The position numbers and the translations under genes were made by a program. Positions 8,816 through 17,618 of a stretch of DNA of 56,948 bases are shown here, in pieces. Positions within the stretch are counted from its first letter, which is position 1, and each line of letters begins with the position of its first letter. Origin of the DNA: Streptomyces oryzae (lineage in GTDB: Bacteria; Actinomycetota; Actinomycetes; Streptomycetales; Streptomycetaceae); assembly GCF_017676365.1 (NCBI RefSeq), contig NZ_JADKMA010000019.1, forward strand, positions 1 to 56,948, in the 5' to 3' direction. The notes below the pieces were generated by a model. That model made no database searches. It saw only the letters and a list, made by a program, of their open reading frames with translations, and had not been told where the DNA came from.

Positions 8816-10846
8816 ATGGACACCACCACCAAGGACCAGCTGGTCGGCCAGGTTCTCGACGGCCGGTACCGCGTCGAAGCGCGGGTAGCCATCGGCGGCA
8901 TGGCGACGGTGTACCGCGCCATGGACACCCGTCTGGACCGGGTGCTGGCCCTGAAGGTGATGCACACCTCCCTCTCCGCGGACGAGACGTTCGTGACCCG
9001 CTTCATCCGGGAGGCCAAGTCCGCCGCGCGCCTCGCGCACCCCAATGTGGTCGGGGTCTTCGACCAGGGCACGGACGGCACGTACGTCTACCTCGCGATG
9101 GAGTACGTGGAGGGCTGCACCCTCCGCGACGTACTGCGGGACAGGGGCGCCCTGCGCCCCCGCGCCGCGCTCGACATCCTGGAGCCGGTCCTCGCCGCGC
9201 TGGGTGCCGCGCACCGCGCGGGCCTGGTGCACCGGGACGTGAAGCCGGAGAACGTGCTGATAGGGGACGACGGCCGGGTCAAGGTCGCCGACTTCGGACT
9301 GGTCCGCGCGGTGGACAGCCAGACGTCCGCGACGACGGACTCCATCCTGGGCACCGTCTCGTATCTGGCGCCCGAGCAGATCGAGGACGGTACGGCGACC
9401 CCGCGTACGGATCTCTACTCGTGCGGCGTGATGCTCTACGAGATGCTGACCGGCGCCAAACCGCACTCGGGTGCCTCCCCGGCGCAGGTGCTCTACCAGC
9501 ATCTGAACAAGGACATGCCCGCCCCCTCAGCGGCGGTGCCGGGGATGGCGGCGGCGCTGGACGCCCTGGTCGCACGGGCGACGGCCCGCGCACCCGAGGA
9601 ACGGCCGGCGGACGCGGTCGCGCTGCTCTCCGAGGTGCGGACGGCCCGCGCCGGGCTGACCGACGAGGAGCTGGACGCGGTTCCGCCGCAGGCGAAGGAA
9701 GCGGGCGCCGGGGCTGTGGACATCGCCCCGGCGGAGGACGCCGGGCAGGACATCGCCGCGGCAGCGCACTCCGCGGCCGCGGGGACTGGCTCGCAGACCG
9801 AGGCCGACACCTATGTGATCCCGCGCCCTGCCGGGGCGACGGCTGCCGACCCGGTGCCGGACGCGGATCCGCTGAACCGTACGGCGCTGCTGAGCGCGCC
9901 CCCGGCGGAGCCGCCCGCCGCGCCGCCGGACGGTGGGCCGGCTCCGGCCGCCGGTGGCGCGCGGCGGCGTGGGCTCCAGCCGCGCTGGGTGCTGGTGACG
10001 CTGGGTGTGCTGCTGGTGGCGCTGGTGGGCGCGGGCGTCTGGTACGTCAATTCCGGCCAGTTCATCCGGACACCTGCGGTGCTGGACCAGACCGAGTCGA
10101 AGGCGAAGAAGGAGCTGGCCGATGCCGGCCTCGACGTCAAGGTGGAGCGCGACTACAGCGAGCGGGTCAAGCGTGACCACGTCATCAGCACCGACCCGAA
10201 GCCGGGCGACCGCATCCGCAAGACGGGCAGCGTCACCCTGACCGTCTCGCGCGGCCCGCATGAGGTGAAGATCCCGGACCTGAAGGGCACCCCGCTCTCG
10301 GACGCCCGCCGCAAGCTCGAGGACGCCGGTCTGAAGCCGGGCACCGTCAAGCGGCGGTTCGACGACGAGACCGCGCAGGGCTCCGTCATCTCCACCGACC
10401 CGGCACCGGGCAGCAAGCGCAGGCCGGGCGCCGCGGTGGCGCTCACCGTCTCCAAGGGCACGGAGCTGAAGGTGCCCGACGTGGTGGGCGACGATCAGAG
10501 CGACGCCGTGGACGAGCTGAAGGAGGCGGGCTTCAAGGTCCGTATCGCCTCCGAGCGGGTCAACTCCGAGCACGACAAGGGCACCATCGCCCGCCAGTCC
10601 CCCACTGACGGCAGCACGGCCGCCAAGGGCGACACGGTGACGCTGACGGTCTCCAAGGGCCCCGACATGGTCGAGGTTCCGGACGTGGAGGGCAGCAGCG
10701 AGGACGAGGCCACCTCGAAGCTGGAGCAGGCGGGCTTCGAGGTGAACGTACGCCGCATCTTCTTCGGCGACACCGTCTTCAACCAGTCCCCCGACAGCGG
10801 CGAGAAGGCGCCCCGCGGCTCCGAGGTCACCATCTGGCTCCGCTGA
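8816..10846 (+). CDS. PASTA-domain serine/threonine protein kinase (PknB/StkP type)
   Basis: A 676-residue membrane receptor kinase. The kinase domain spans about residues 18-280 with a Gly-loop (IGGMATVY), K47, HRDVKPEN (D141, N146), DFG at 159-161 and APEQ. A Pro/Ala-rich linker leads to one transmembrane helix (about 390-410). Four PASTA repeats (about 418-676) bind muropeptides or lipid II outside the cell; each ends in a 'VTLTVSKGP'-type strand except the last. Such kinases couple cell-wall state to growth and division. The ATG at 8816 is only a few bases after TACACT (8803-8808), so the mRNA may be nearly leaderless. A strong hairpin follows the stop. This one is outside the division cluster, unlike PknB proper. 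Confidence 0.95.
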   Translation: MDTTTKDQLVGQVLDGRYRVEARVAIGGMATVYRAMDTRLDRVLALKVMHTSLSADETFVTRFIREAKSAARLAHPNVVGVFDQGTDGTYVYLAMEYVEGCTLRDVLRDRGALRPRAALDILEPVLAALGAAHRAGLVHRDVKPENVLIGDDGRVKVADFGLVRAVDSQTSATTDSILGTVSYLAPEQIEDGTATPRTDLYSCGVMLYEMLTGAKPHSGASPAQVLYQHLNKDMPAPSAAVPGMAAALDALVARATARAPEERPADAVALLSEVRTARAGLTDEELDAVPPQAKEAGAGAVDIAPAEDAGQDIAAAAHSAAAGTGSQTEADTYVIPRPAGATAADPVPDADPLNRTALLSAPPAEPPAAPPDGGPAPAAGGARRRGLQPRWVLVTLGVLLVALVGAGVWYVNSGQFIRTPAVLDQTESKAKKELADAGLDVKVERDYSERVKRDHVISTDPKPGDRIRKTGSVTLTVSRGPHEVKIPDLKGTPLSDARRKLEDAGLKPGTVKRRFDDETAQGSVISTDPAPGSKRRPGAAVALTVSKGTELKVPDVVGDDQSDAVDELKEAGFKVRIASERVNSEHDKGTIARQSPTDGSTAAKGDTVTLTVSKGPDMVEVPDVEGSSEDEATSKLEQAGFEVNVRRIFFGDTVFNQSPDSGEKAPRGSEVTIWLR

Positions 10847-10865
10847 GCCGGTCTTTGTTCCGCTG

Positions 10866-10907
10866 AAGCCCCGCGAGCGCCGGTCCTCCGGCTCCCTCGC
10901 GGGGCTT
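10866..10907 (+). terminator. Terminator after the PASTA kinase gene
   Basis: AAGCCCCGCGAG pairs with CTCGCGGGGCTT, with inner pairing of the GCCGG/CCGGC segments, starting about 20 bases after the TGA. It is a long GC-rich stem without a T-run. Confidence 0.85.
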
Positions 10908-11264
10908 CCGCTGTGTAACGCGCCGCTCACGCCACGTACCGAAGATGTCCGACTTGCTGCGCATATCCCGTCACGAGCAGTGGTGTACGGACTGGTGGCA
11001 TGTGACCCCACCCATAGGACGCAGATCACCTACGAAATAGGGTAGTGGAAAGCAATCGGCGCCGTCACCTGGAATGCAGGGCCGAAAACGACGGCCGACT
11101 CGCCCCCCGGACAACGAATTCGGGTAGTACGTCACACCTTTGATTTCGCAAAAGGGGCCCTTTAACAATTGCGGTCGTCGCACGGCGCCGAAACAGCACT
11201 CGGCTCCTTCCCCGGCTCCCCGCCTCTGCGACGACGCCAGCGATGAAAGGGTCCGTACTTCCTC
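10908..11264 (+). other. Long untranslated region before the SLT-domain gene
   Basis: About 355 bases with no credible gene and somewhat higher A+T than its surroundings. It contains TAGGGT near 11041-11046, an imperfect palindrome around AAAAGGGGCCCTTT (about 11150-11163), and a GCGACGACG-rich segment just before the gene. Because SLT/Rpf genes in streptomycetes are often under c-di-AMP (ydaO) riboswitches, I looked for that core (GGGTGAATC, CAGCTAACCC) and did not find it. Confidence 0.4.
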
Positions 11265-12059
11265 ATGCCCAGCATCTCCAGCCTCAGTCTCAGCAACCTC
11301 AGCCCCAAGGCCAGGAAGTTCTCCGCCATAGGTCTCGGTGCCGCGGGCGCCGCGACCCTGGCCGTGACCGTGCTCCCGAGCACCGCGGCGCACGGCGACT
11401 CCGGCCAGGCCACGGCCAAGAAGGTCACCGCCGAGAGCGTCGCCTTCAGCCCCCACTCCTCGGTGCTGCCCAAGCAGGGCAAGGACCTCACCGCGCAGCA
11501 GCAGTCCCTGACGAAGGCGCCCGCCGAAACCCAGCCGGTGGCCAGCGTCAAGGACGCCACCGTCACCGCCAAGAGCTTCACCAGCACCGACGAGGCGGCC
11601 GCCGCGATCAAGGCCGACGCCGCGAAGCGCGCAGCCAAGGCCGAGGCCCAGCAGAAGGCGAAGGAGGCAGCGGCCAAGGAGCGCGCGGCCAAGGAGGCGG
11701 CCAACCGCGCCAAGCAGCGCGCCGCCAAGCCCAGCTACCCAAACAACCTGGACGGCTGGATCCGTGAGGCCCGCGCCATCATGGCCAAGCACAACATCCC
11801 CGGCTCCTACGACGGCATCAAGCGCAACATCATCCGCGAGTCCGGCGGCAACCCGCGCGCCATCAACAACTGGGACATCAACGCCATCAACGGCGTGCCC
11901 TCCAAGGGTCTGCTCCAGGTGATCAAGCCGACGTTCGACGCCTACCACGTCGACGGCACCTCCTGGGACCAGTACGACCCGGTCGCGAACATCGTCGCCG
12001 CCTGCAACTACGCGGCGGACCGCTACGGTTCGATGGACAACGTCAACTCGGCATACTGA
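11265..12059 (+). CDS. Secreted transglycosylase SLT-domain protein
   Basis: The N-terminus has a basic region then a hydrophobic stretch ending LPSTAAHG, a plausible Sec signal (about residues 1-43). A 100-residue Ala/Lys/Glu linker (about 100-150, predicted coiled coil) follows. A C-terminal lytic-transglycosylase fold begins 'GWIREARAIMAKHNIPGSYDGI' and holds the catalytic Glu in 'NIIRESGGNPRAINNWD', plus 'SKGLLQVIKPTFDAYH' and 'NIVAACNYAADRYGS'. It probably cleaves or remodels peptidoglycan. ATG at 11265 has only a moderate ribosome site (GAAAGG, rather distant). At 264 aa it resembles the family that follows PASTA kinases in streptomycetes, though any functional link is inference. Confidence 0.88.
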   Translation: MPSISSLSLSNLSPKARKFSAIGLGAAGAATLAVTVLPSTAAHGDSGQATAKKVTAESVAFSPHSSVLPKQGKDLTAQQQSLTKAPAETQPVASVKDATVTAKSFTSTDEAAAAIKADAAKRAAKAEAQQKAKEAAAKERAAKEAANRAKQRAAKPSYPNNLDGWIREARAIMAKHNIPGSYDGIKRNIIRESGGNPRAINNWDINAINGVPSKGLLQVIKPTFDAYHVDGTSWDQYDPVANIVAACNYAADRYGSMDNVNSAY

Positions 12060-12064
12060 GTGGT

Positions 12065-12955
12065 GTGACCACGAGCGAAACGCAGCAGAAGCGGCGCCTG
12101 CGCAATCCCATTGGCGGCCATGTCCCCGTAGCCGGGGGCCTGGCCGCCACTGGCATTTCCTATGCCGCCGATATCGGCGCCGAAGCACTTCAGGTATTCG
12201 TCGCGAATCCGCGCGGCTGGGCGACGTCGACCGGAAATCCGGACCAGGACGCCGAATTCCGCACGGTATGCGCGGAGCGCGGACTTCCCGCGTATGTACA
12301 CGCCCCTTACCTGATCAATTTCGGCTCGCACACCGAGGAGACGGCCACCAAGTCCGTGCTCTCCCTGCGGCATTCACTGCGGCGCGGGCGTGCCATCGGT
12401 GCGCTGGGCGTCGTCGTGCACACCGGCGCGGCGACCGGCGGCCGGCCTCCGTCGGTGGCGCTCGCCCAGGCGCGCGAGCTGATGATGCCGCTGTTGGAGG
12501 AGCTGACCCACGACGACGACCCGTGGCTGCTGCTGGAGCCGACGGCCGGCCAGGGAGCCTCGCTCTGCTCTCAAGTGCACGAGCTGGGCCCGTACTTCGA
12601 GGCGCTGGAACACCACCCGAAGCTCGGCGTCTGCCTCGACACCTGCCATGTCTTCGCCGCAGGCCACGACCTGGCCGCACCGGGCGGAGTGGAGCGCACC
12701 CTCCGGGAGCTGGTGGCGGCGACCGGGCCCGGCCGGCTGCGGCTGATCCACGCCAACGACTCCAAGGACGTGGCCGGCGCGCACAAGGACCGGCACGCGA
12801 ACATCGGTGGCGGCCACATCGGGACCGAGCCGTTCGCCGAGTTGCTGGCCCATCCGCTGACCGCGGGCGTGCCGCTGGTGATCGAGACGCCCGGCCGCAA
12901 AGAGGGACATGCGGCGGATGTGGCGATGCTGAAGAAGCTGCGGGACGGCTGCTGA
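12065..12955 (+). CDS. nfo: Deoxyribonuclease IV (AP endonuclease)
   Basis: Zn-dependent TIM-barrel endonuclease that incises abasic sites during base-excision repair. Ligand-bearing motifs are present: 'YVHAPYLINFGS', 'VVVHTGAATGG', 'LLLEPTAGQG', 'GVCLDTCHVFAAGHDL', 'LIHANDSKDVAGAHKDRHANIGGGHIG' and 'VIETPG'. It has 296 residues and a GTG start at 12065, five bases after the upstream stop. Function is confident; why it sits with cell-wall genes is not obvious. Confidence 0.95.
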   Translation: MTTSETQQKRRLRNPIGGHVPVAGGLAATGISYAADIGAEALQVFVANPRGWATSTGNPDQDAEFRTVCAERGLPAYVHAPYLINFGSHTEETATKSVLSLRHSLRRGRAIGALGVVVHTGAATGGRPPSVALAQARELMMPLLEELTHDDDPWLLLEPTAGQGASLCSQVHELGPYFEALEHHPKLGVCLDTCHVFAAGHDLAAPGGVERTLRELVAATGPGRLRLIHANDSKDVAGAHKDRHANIGGGHIGTEPFAELLAHPLTAGVPLVIETPGRKEGHAADVAMLKKLRDGC

Positions 12956-12978
12956 CGCGTTCACAGGGGCTGGTGGAA

Positions 12979-12995
12979 TACCCCTAGGGGGTATA
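12979..12995 (+). promoter_or_regulatory. CsoR-type operator palindrome before the DUF4396 gene
   Basis: ATACCCCTAGGGGGTAT is a perfect 7-3-7 inverted repeat (ATACCCC / GGGGTAT). G-tract palindromes flanked by TA are the known operators of copper-sensing CsoR repressors in actinobacteria and Bacillus. The right arm runs into TATAAC (12993-12998), a possible -10, so a bound repressor would block the promoter. No csoR gene is in the window. Confidence 0.75.
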
Positions 12996-13048
12996 ACGTT
13001 ACGGCAGTGCGAAGGCACGATCCGCTCTGCTCGACGACGAGGTGTCCC

Positions 13049-13612
13049 ATGACTCAGCACACCCAGCACCACTCCGCCCACGACGACCGTCCCCACAGCG
13101 AGCACGGGCACCACGGCGGCCACGAGGACCACAGCGGCCACGGGGCGCATCAGCACGGCGGCACCGGCACCGGCTCCGTCTCCTGGCCGATGGCCGCCAA
13201 GGCCACCCTGCACTGCCTCCTCGGCTGTGCGCTGGGCGAGATCCTGGGCATGGTGATCGGCACGGCTCTGGCCTGGCACAACGCACCCACCATGGCGCTG
13301 GCGATCGTCCTGGCCTTCGCCTTCGGCTACAGCTTCACGATGTACGCGGTCGTACGCGCCGGCCTCGACCTCCGTACGGCGTTCAAGGTGGCCCTGGCAG
13401 CCGACACGGTGTCCATCCTGGTCATGGAACTGGTCGACAACGGCGTGGTCCTGCTGGTCCCAGGAGCGATGGACGCGCATGTGGACACGGGGCTGTTCTG
13501 GGGCTCCCTCACGGTGGCGTTCGCCATCGCCTTCGTGATCACCACTCCGGTCAACCGCGTGCTGATAGGCGCCGGCAAGGGCCACGCGGTGGTGCATCAG
13601 TACCACCACTGA
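13049..13612 (+). CDS. DUF4396 membrane protein with His-rich N-terminus
   Basis: 187 residues from the ATG at 13049; an upstream in-frame codon at 13007 would overlap the promoter. The first 45 residues are dominated by histidine (repeats such as HTQHHSAH and HGHHGGHEDH), a likely metal-binding tail. Four hydrophobic segments follow (about 52-75, 80-105, 112-135, 150-175), with the DUF4396 hallmarks 'ATLHCLLGCALGEILGMVIG' and 'VTTPVNRVLIG'-like end. The reaction is unknown. The His tail with the CsoR-like operator suggests copper (or related metal) binding or transport. The gene is convergent with the molybdoprotein. Confidence 0.85.
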   Translation: MTQHTQHHSAHDDRPHSEHGHHGGHEDHSGHGAHQHGGTGTGSVSWPMAAKATLHCLLGCALGEILGMVIGTALAWHNAPTMALAIVLAFAFGYSFTMYAVVRAGLDLRTAFKVALAADTVSILVMELVDNGVVLLVPGAMDAHVDTGLFWGSLTVAFAIAFVITTPVNRVLIGAGKGHAVVHQYHH

Positions 13613-13642
13613 CGGGAGCGGCGGCCGGGGGCGGGCGGAGCG

Positions 13643-14266
13643 CTACAGCTCCGGACCGTCTCCCGGCTCCTCCTGATAGGAGTAGCGCTGCTCCTTCCAG
13701 GGGTCGCCGATGTTGTGGTAGCCGCGCTCCTCCCAGAAGCCCCGGCGGTCCGCCGTCATGTACTCGATGCCCCGGACCCACTTGGGGCCCTTCCACGCGT
13801 AGAGGTGGGGCACGATGAGGCGGACGGGGAACCCGTGCTCGGCGGTCAGCAGCTCACCGGCGCGGTGCGTGGCGAAGACCGTCTTCTCGGATGTGAAGTC
13901 CGACAGCCGCAGGTTCGAGCTGAAGCCGTATTCCGCCCACACCATCACATGGGTGACGTCGGGCGCGGGCGGCGCCAGTTCGAGGACCGTGCGGGCGAGC
14001 ACACCGCCCCACTCGGCACCCAGCATGCTGAACTTCGCGACACAGTGCAGATCGGCCACCACGGTCCGGTACGGCAGCGCGGAGAACTGCTCGTGGTCCC
14101 AGCAGTGCTTCTCGCCGTCCGCGGTGGCGCCGAAAACCCGGAAGTCCCATCTCTCACGGCGGAATCTCGGCACCGGGCCGTAGTGGGTGACCGGCCACCC
14201 GCGCTGGAGCCGCTGCCCGGGCGGAAGCTCCGGTTGCTCCCCTTCGCGGCTTTGCGGCTGACCCAT
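13643..14266 (-). CDS. Sulfite-oxidase-like molybdopterin-dependent oxidoreductase
   Basis: A 207-residue single-domain protein of the oxidoreductase molybdopterin-binding fold (sulfite oxidase/YedY superfamily). It includes the conserved cysteine that binds molybdenum in 'VVADLHCVAKFSMLGAEWGGV' and the ending 'PLRLIVPHLYAWKGPKWVRGIEYM'-like stretch. There is no signal peptide and no dimerisation or heme domain, so it is probably cytoplasmic with an unknown substrate. The ATG at 14266 is used; the longer frame to 14494 is Cys/Arg-rich and non-family. Confidence 0.9.
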   Translation of the reverse strand: MGQPQSREGEQPELPPGQRLQRGWPVTHYGPVPRFRRERWDFRVFGATADGEKHCWDHEQFSALPYRTVVADLHCVAKFSMLGAEWGGVLARTVLELAPPAPDVTHVMVWAEYGFSSNLRLSDFTSEKTVFATHRAGELLTAEHGFPVRLIVPHLYAWKGPKWVRGIEYMTADRRGFWEERGYHNIGDPWKEQRYSYQEEPGDGPEL

Positions 14267-14409
14267 GCCCCCATGGTGACAGACCCCGGCCGCTGGTCTT
14301 GACCACCCCCCGAGTGGGTAGTCGACGGGCGCGGAATCGCCGCTCACAAGCGCAAATACCGGCACACCCGGTAAGCGTGCACTTACTGGACCGAGCCTGT
14401 GGGCGGTGA

Positions 14410-14455
14410 CAGGATGCGCGATTGCGCGCCACGCGCATCCTGCGCGCTGCGCGCA
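14410..14455 (+). repeat. Nested palindromes in the bfr upstream region
   Basis: CAGGATGCGCG (14410-14420) and CGCGCATCCTG (14432-14442) form a perfect 11-bp inverted repeat around an 11-nt spacer. It is directly followed, sharing two bases, by TGCGCGCTGCGCGCA (14441-14455), a perfect 7-1-7 palindrome. Both lie 60-110 bases before the bfr ATG and could be operator sites or leader-RNA stems. Confidence 0.7.
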
Positions 14456-14517
14456 CCCTGTGCCACGTGCGCACTTGCCCGATCCATGCGTCATGCCCCT
14501 GGAAGGAGCCCGCCACC

Positions 14518-15006
14518 ATGCAGGGCGACCCCGAGGTCATCGAGTTCCTCAACGAGCAGCTCACCGCCGAGCTGACCGCGATCAACCAGTACTTCCTGCA
14601 CGCCAAGATGCAGGAGCACTTCGGCTGGACCAAGCTCGCCGAGTACACCCGCGCCGAGTCCTTCGACGAGATGCGGCACGCGGAACGGCTCACCGACCGC
14701 ATCCTCTTCCTGGAGGGGCTGCCGAACTACCAGCGGCTCTTCCATGTGCGGGTCGGCCAGACGGTCACCGAGATGTTCCGCGCCGACCGGCAGATCGAGG
14801 TGGAGGCGATCGACCGGCTCAAGCGCGGCATCGAGCTGATGCGGAACAAGGGCGACATCACGTCCGCCAACATCTTCGAGGACATCCTCGCGGACGAGGA
14901 ACACCACATCGACTACCTGGACACCCAGCTCGAGCTGATCGACAAGCTGGGCGAGTCGCTGTACCTCTCGCGGCAGATCGAGCAGAAGGCCGCGAACGAG
15001 ACGTGA
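14518..15006 (+). CDS. bfr: Bacterioferritin
   Basis: 24-meric iron-storage cage protein that oxidises and mineralises Fe(II). The di-iron ferroxidase ligands are complete: E18, E51, H54, E94, E127 and H130. M52, the axial heme ligand at the dimer interface, is also present, so it is a true heme-binding bacterioferritin. 162 residues; ATG at 14518 behind GGAAGGAG. It is convergent with bfd, its electron-donor partner. It has no iron box upstream, but a complex palindrome lies there instead. Confidence 0.97.
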   Translation: MQGDPEVIEFLNEQLTAELTAINQYFLHAKMQEHFGWTKLAEYTRAESFDEMRHAERLTDRILFLEGLPNYQRLFHVRVGQTVTEMFRADRQIEVEAIDRLKRGIELMRNKGDITSANIFEDILADEEHHIDYLDTQLELIDKLGESLYLSRQIEQKAANET

Positions 15007-15025
15007 CGCCGCGAACGGGACGGGA

Positions 15026-15150
15026 GGGGGTGCCCCTGTCCGTCGTTCTCGGTCTGCGGGTGCTCGGTGGTTGCTGGGGGCATCCCCTGCTCGAAGAGCT
15101 TGGGGGAGCCGTTCCCCGCACCCCTGACGGGGCGCTCCCGCTACGCGGCG
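15026..15150 (+). repeat. Dispersed modular repeat, copy A (between bfr and bfd)
   Basis: The order is GGGGGTGCCCCTGTCCG, a TCTGCGGG module, GGTTGCTGGGGGCATCCCC, TGCTCGAAGAGCTTGGGGGA, then GTTCCCCGCACCCCTGACGG and GGCG. It begins about 20 bases after the bfr stop, and its far end supplies the bfd stop codon. The same modules occur at copies B-E. Confidence 0.85.
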
Positions 15151-15389
15151 ACAGCAGGTGAGGCCGCTGCTGGGGCCGGCTGGGCCGTGAGGGGCGGTTC
15201 TCCGCGGTCCAGTGCTGCCCTGCGCGGGCACTGGCCGCGGCCGAGGATGCCCTGGATGCGGCGGACGCAGGAGCCGCAGTCCGTGCCCGCCTTGCTGGCG
15301 GAGGCTATCTGGCGCGGGGTGCACGCCCCCGCCGCCGCGTGCTCTTGCACCTGCTCTTCGGTGATGCCGAAGCACGAGCAGACGTACAC
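15141..15389 (-). CDS. bfd: Bacterioferritin-associated ferredoxin (Bfd-like [2Fe-2S] protein)
   Basis: 82 residues. The N-terminal helix-turn-helix BFD domain carries the cluster ligands C4, C6, C38 and C41 (CSC near the start, DCGSC later), the standard C-X-C-X31-C-X2-C pattern. Bfd reduces ferric iron in bacterioferritin to release it. The C-terminal 30 residues are Ala/Pro-rich and partly run into a dispersed repeat. GTG start at 15389. An IdeR/DmdR-type iron box lies about 45-65 bases upstream, so release of stored iron should rise on iron starvation. Confidence 0.93.
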   Translation of the reverse strand: MYVCSCFGITEEQVQEHAAAGACTPRQIASASKAGTDCGSCVRRIQGILGRGQCPRRAALDRGEPPLTAQPAPAAASPAVAA

Positions 15390-15434
15390 GCGGTCACCTC
15401 CGCCTCGGATCGGTACGGTCGGACTCAGGCTTGC

Positions 15435-15453
15435 TGAGGTTAACCTAACCTTA
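15435..15453 (-). promoter_or_regulatory. Iron box (DmdR1/IdeR operator) upstream of bfd
   Basis: Read on the minus strand, TAAGGTTAGGTTAACCTCA matches the actinobacterial iron-box consensus TTAGGTTAGGCTAACCTAA at 16 of 19 positions, including the central GGTTAGG and TAACCT. It stands 46-64 bases before the bfd GTG. With Fe(II), IdeR/DmdR would repress bfd. Confidence 0.88.
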
Positions 15454-15477
15454 CCCTCCCCGGCCTGTCCACATACG

Positions 15478-15519
15478 CCGCTGGGGCCCGCGTCACACAG
15501 GTGACGCGGGCCCCAGCGG
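15478..15519 (-). terminator. Very strong hairpin after aroH
   Basis: CTGGGGCCCGCGTCAC pairs perfectly with GTGACGCGGGCCCCAG across a 4-nt loop (ACAG), and three further flanking pairs give a 19-bp stem. It lies 24-65 bases past the DAHP synthase stop and just upstream of the bfd iron box. It probably separates the two transcription units. Confidence 0.9.
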
Positions 15520-15542
15520 TCAGGGACGGTGGTCGCGGCGGC

Positions 15543-17308
<1,766 letters not shown>

Positions 17309-17423
17309 GTCCGCCTCTGCTGAAGTCCGTTGCCCCGCCCGATCCGTCTGCGACCGGCCATCCTAGCCGCGCGGGCCGCCGGGTCCTCGGTCCCGGGGAG
17401 GACATCGCGGCCGGCTCGTCCGC

Positions 17424-17429
17424 TATGGT
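17424..17429 (+). promoter_or_regulatory. Candidate -10 box (TATGGT) for the trp leader
   Basis: TATGGT ends seven bases before the trpL ATG, with AGGACA (17399-17404) as a possible -35 at 19 bp. Transcription would begin almost at the leader peptide start codon. Confidence 0.4.
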
Positions 17430-17436
17430 GTGCCGC

Positions 17437-17511
17437 ATGCACGCGCACTCGACCATGAACTGGTGGTGGCCCGCCCGCACGGCGGCCCGCCACGATGCGC
17501 GTATGCACTGA
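17437..17511 (+). CDS. trpL: trp leader peptide (24 aa, three consecutive Trp codons)
   Basis: ATG at 17437, TGA at 17509-17511. The peptide MHAHSTMNWWWPARTAARHD-ARMH has three adjacent TGG codons at 17461-17469. Strand 1 (CCGCC, 17471-17475) starts two bases after them and can pair with GGCGG (17481-17485). Ribosome stalling at scarce Trp-tRNA would free strand 2 to pair with strand 3. Trp-codon attenuation of anthranilate synthase has been reported in Streptomyces (S. venezuelae trpEG). Confidence 0.95.
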   Translation: MHAHSTMNWWWPARTAARHDARMH

Positions 17512-17560
17512 AGAACCTCAGTCACGTGCCAGGCCGCCCGAGGGGCGGCCTTTTGCATTT
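17481..17560 (+). promoter_or_regulatory. trp attenuator: antiterminator strand and intrinsic terminator
   Basis: Strand 2 GGCGGCC (17481-17487) is complementary to strand 3 GGCCGCC (17532-17538). Strand 3 otherwise pairs with strand 4 in GGCCGCCC-GAG-GGGCGGCC (17532-17550), directly followed by TTTTGCATTT. The two structures are mutually exclusive. The T-run is notable because most intrinsic terminators in this genome lack one. Confidence 0.92.
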
Positions 17561-17618
17561 CCGCGGCCGTTCCTCCCGTACACCCCGTACCTCTCGTACA
17601 CCGTGAAGGGACCCCCGG

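Noticed and set aside
10908..11264. c-di-AMP (ydaO) riboswitch before the SLT gene
   Set aside because: The conserved GGGTGAATC and CAGCTAACCC core elements are not present.
13007..13048. Upstream start for the DUF4396 protein
   Set aside because: It would add Cys/Arg-rich residues and begin inside the expected promoter/operator; the ATG at 13049 leads directly into the His-rich tail.
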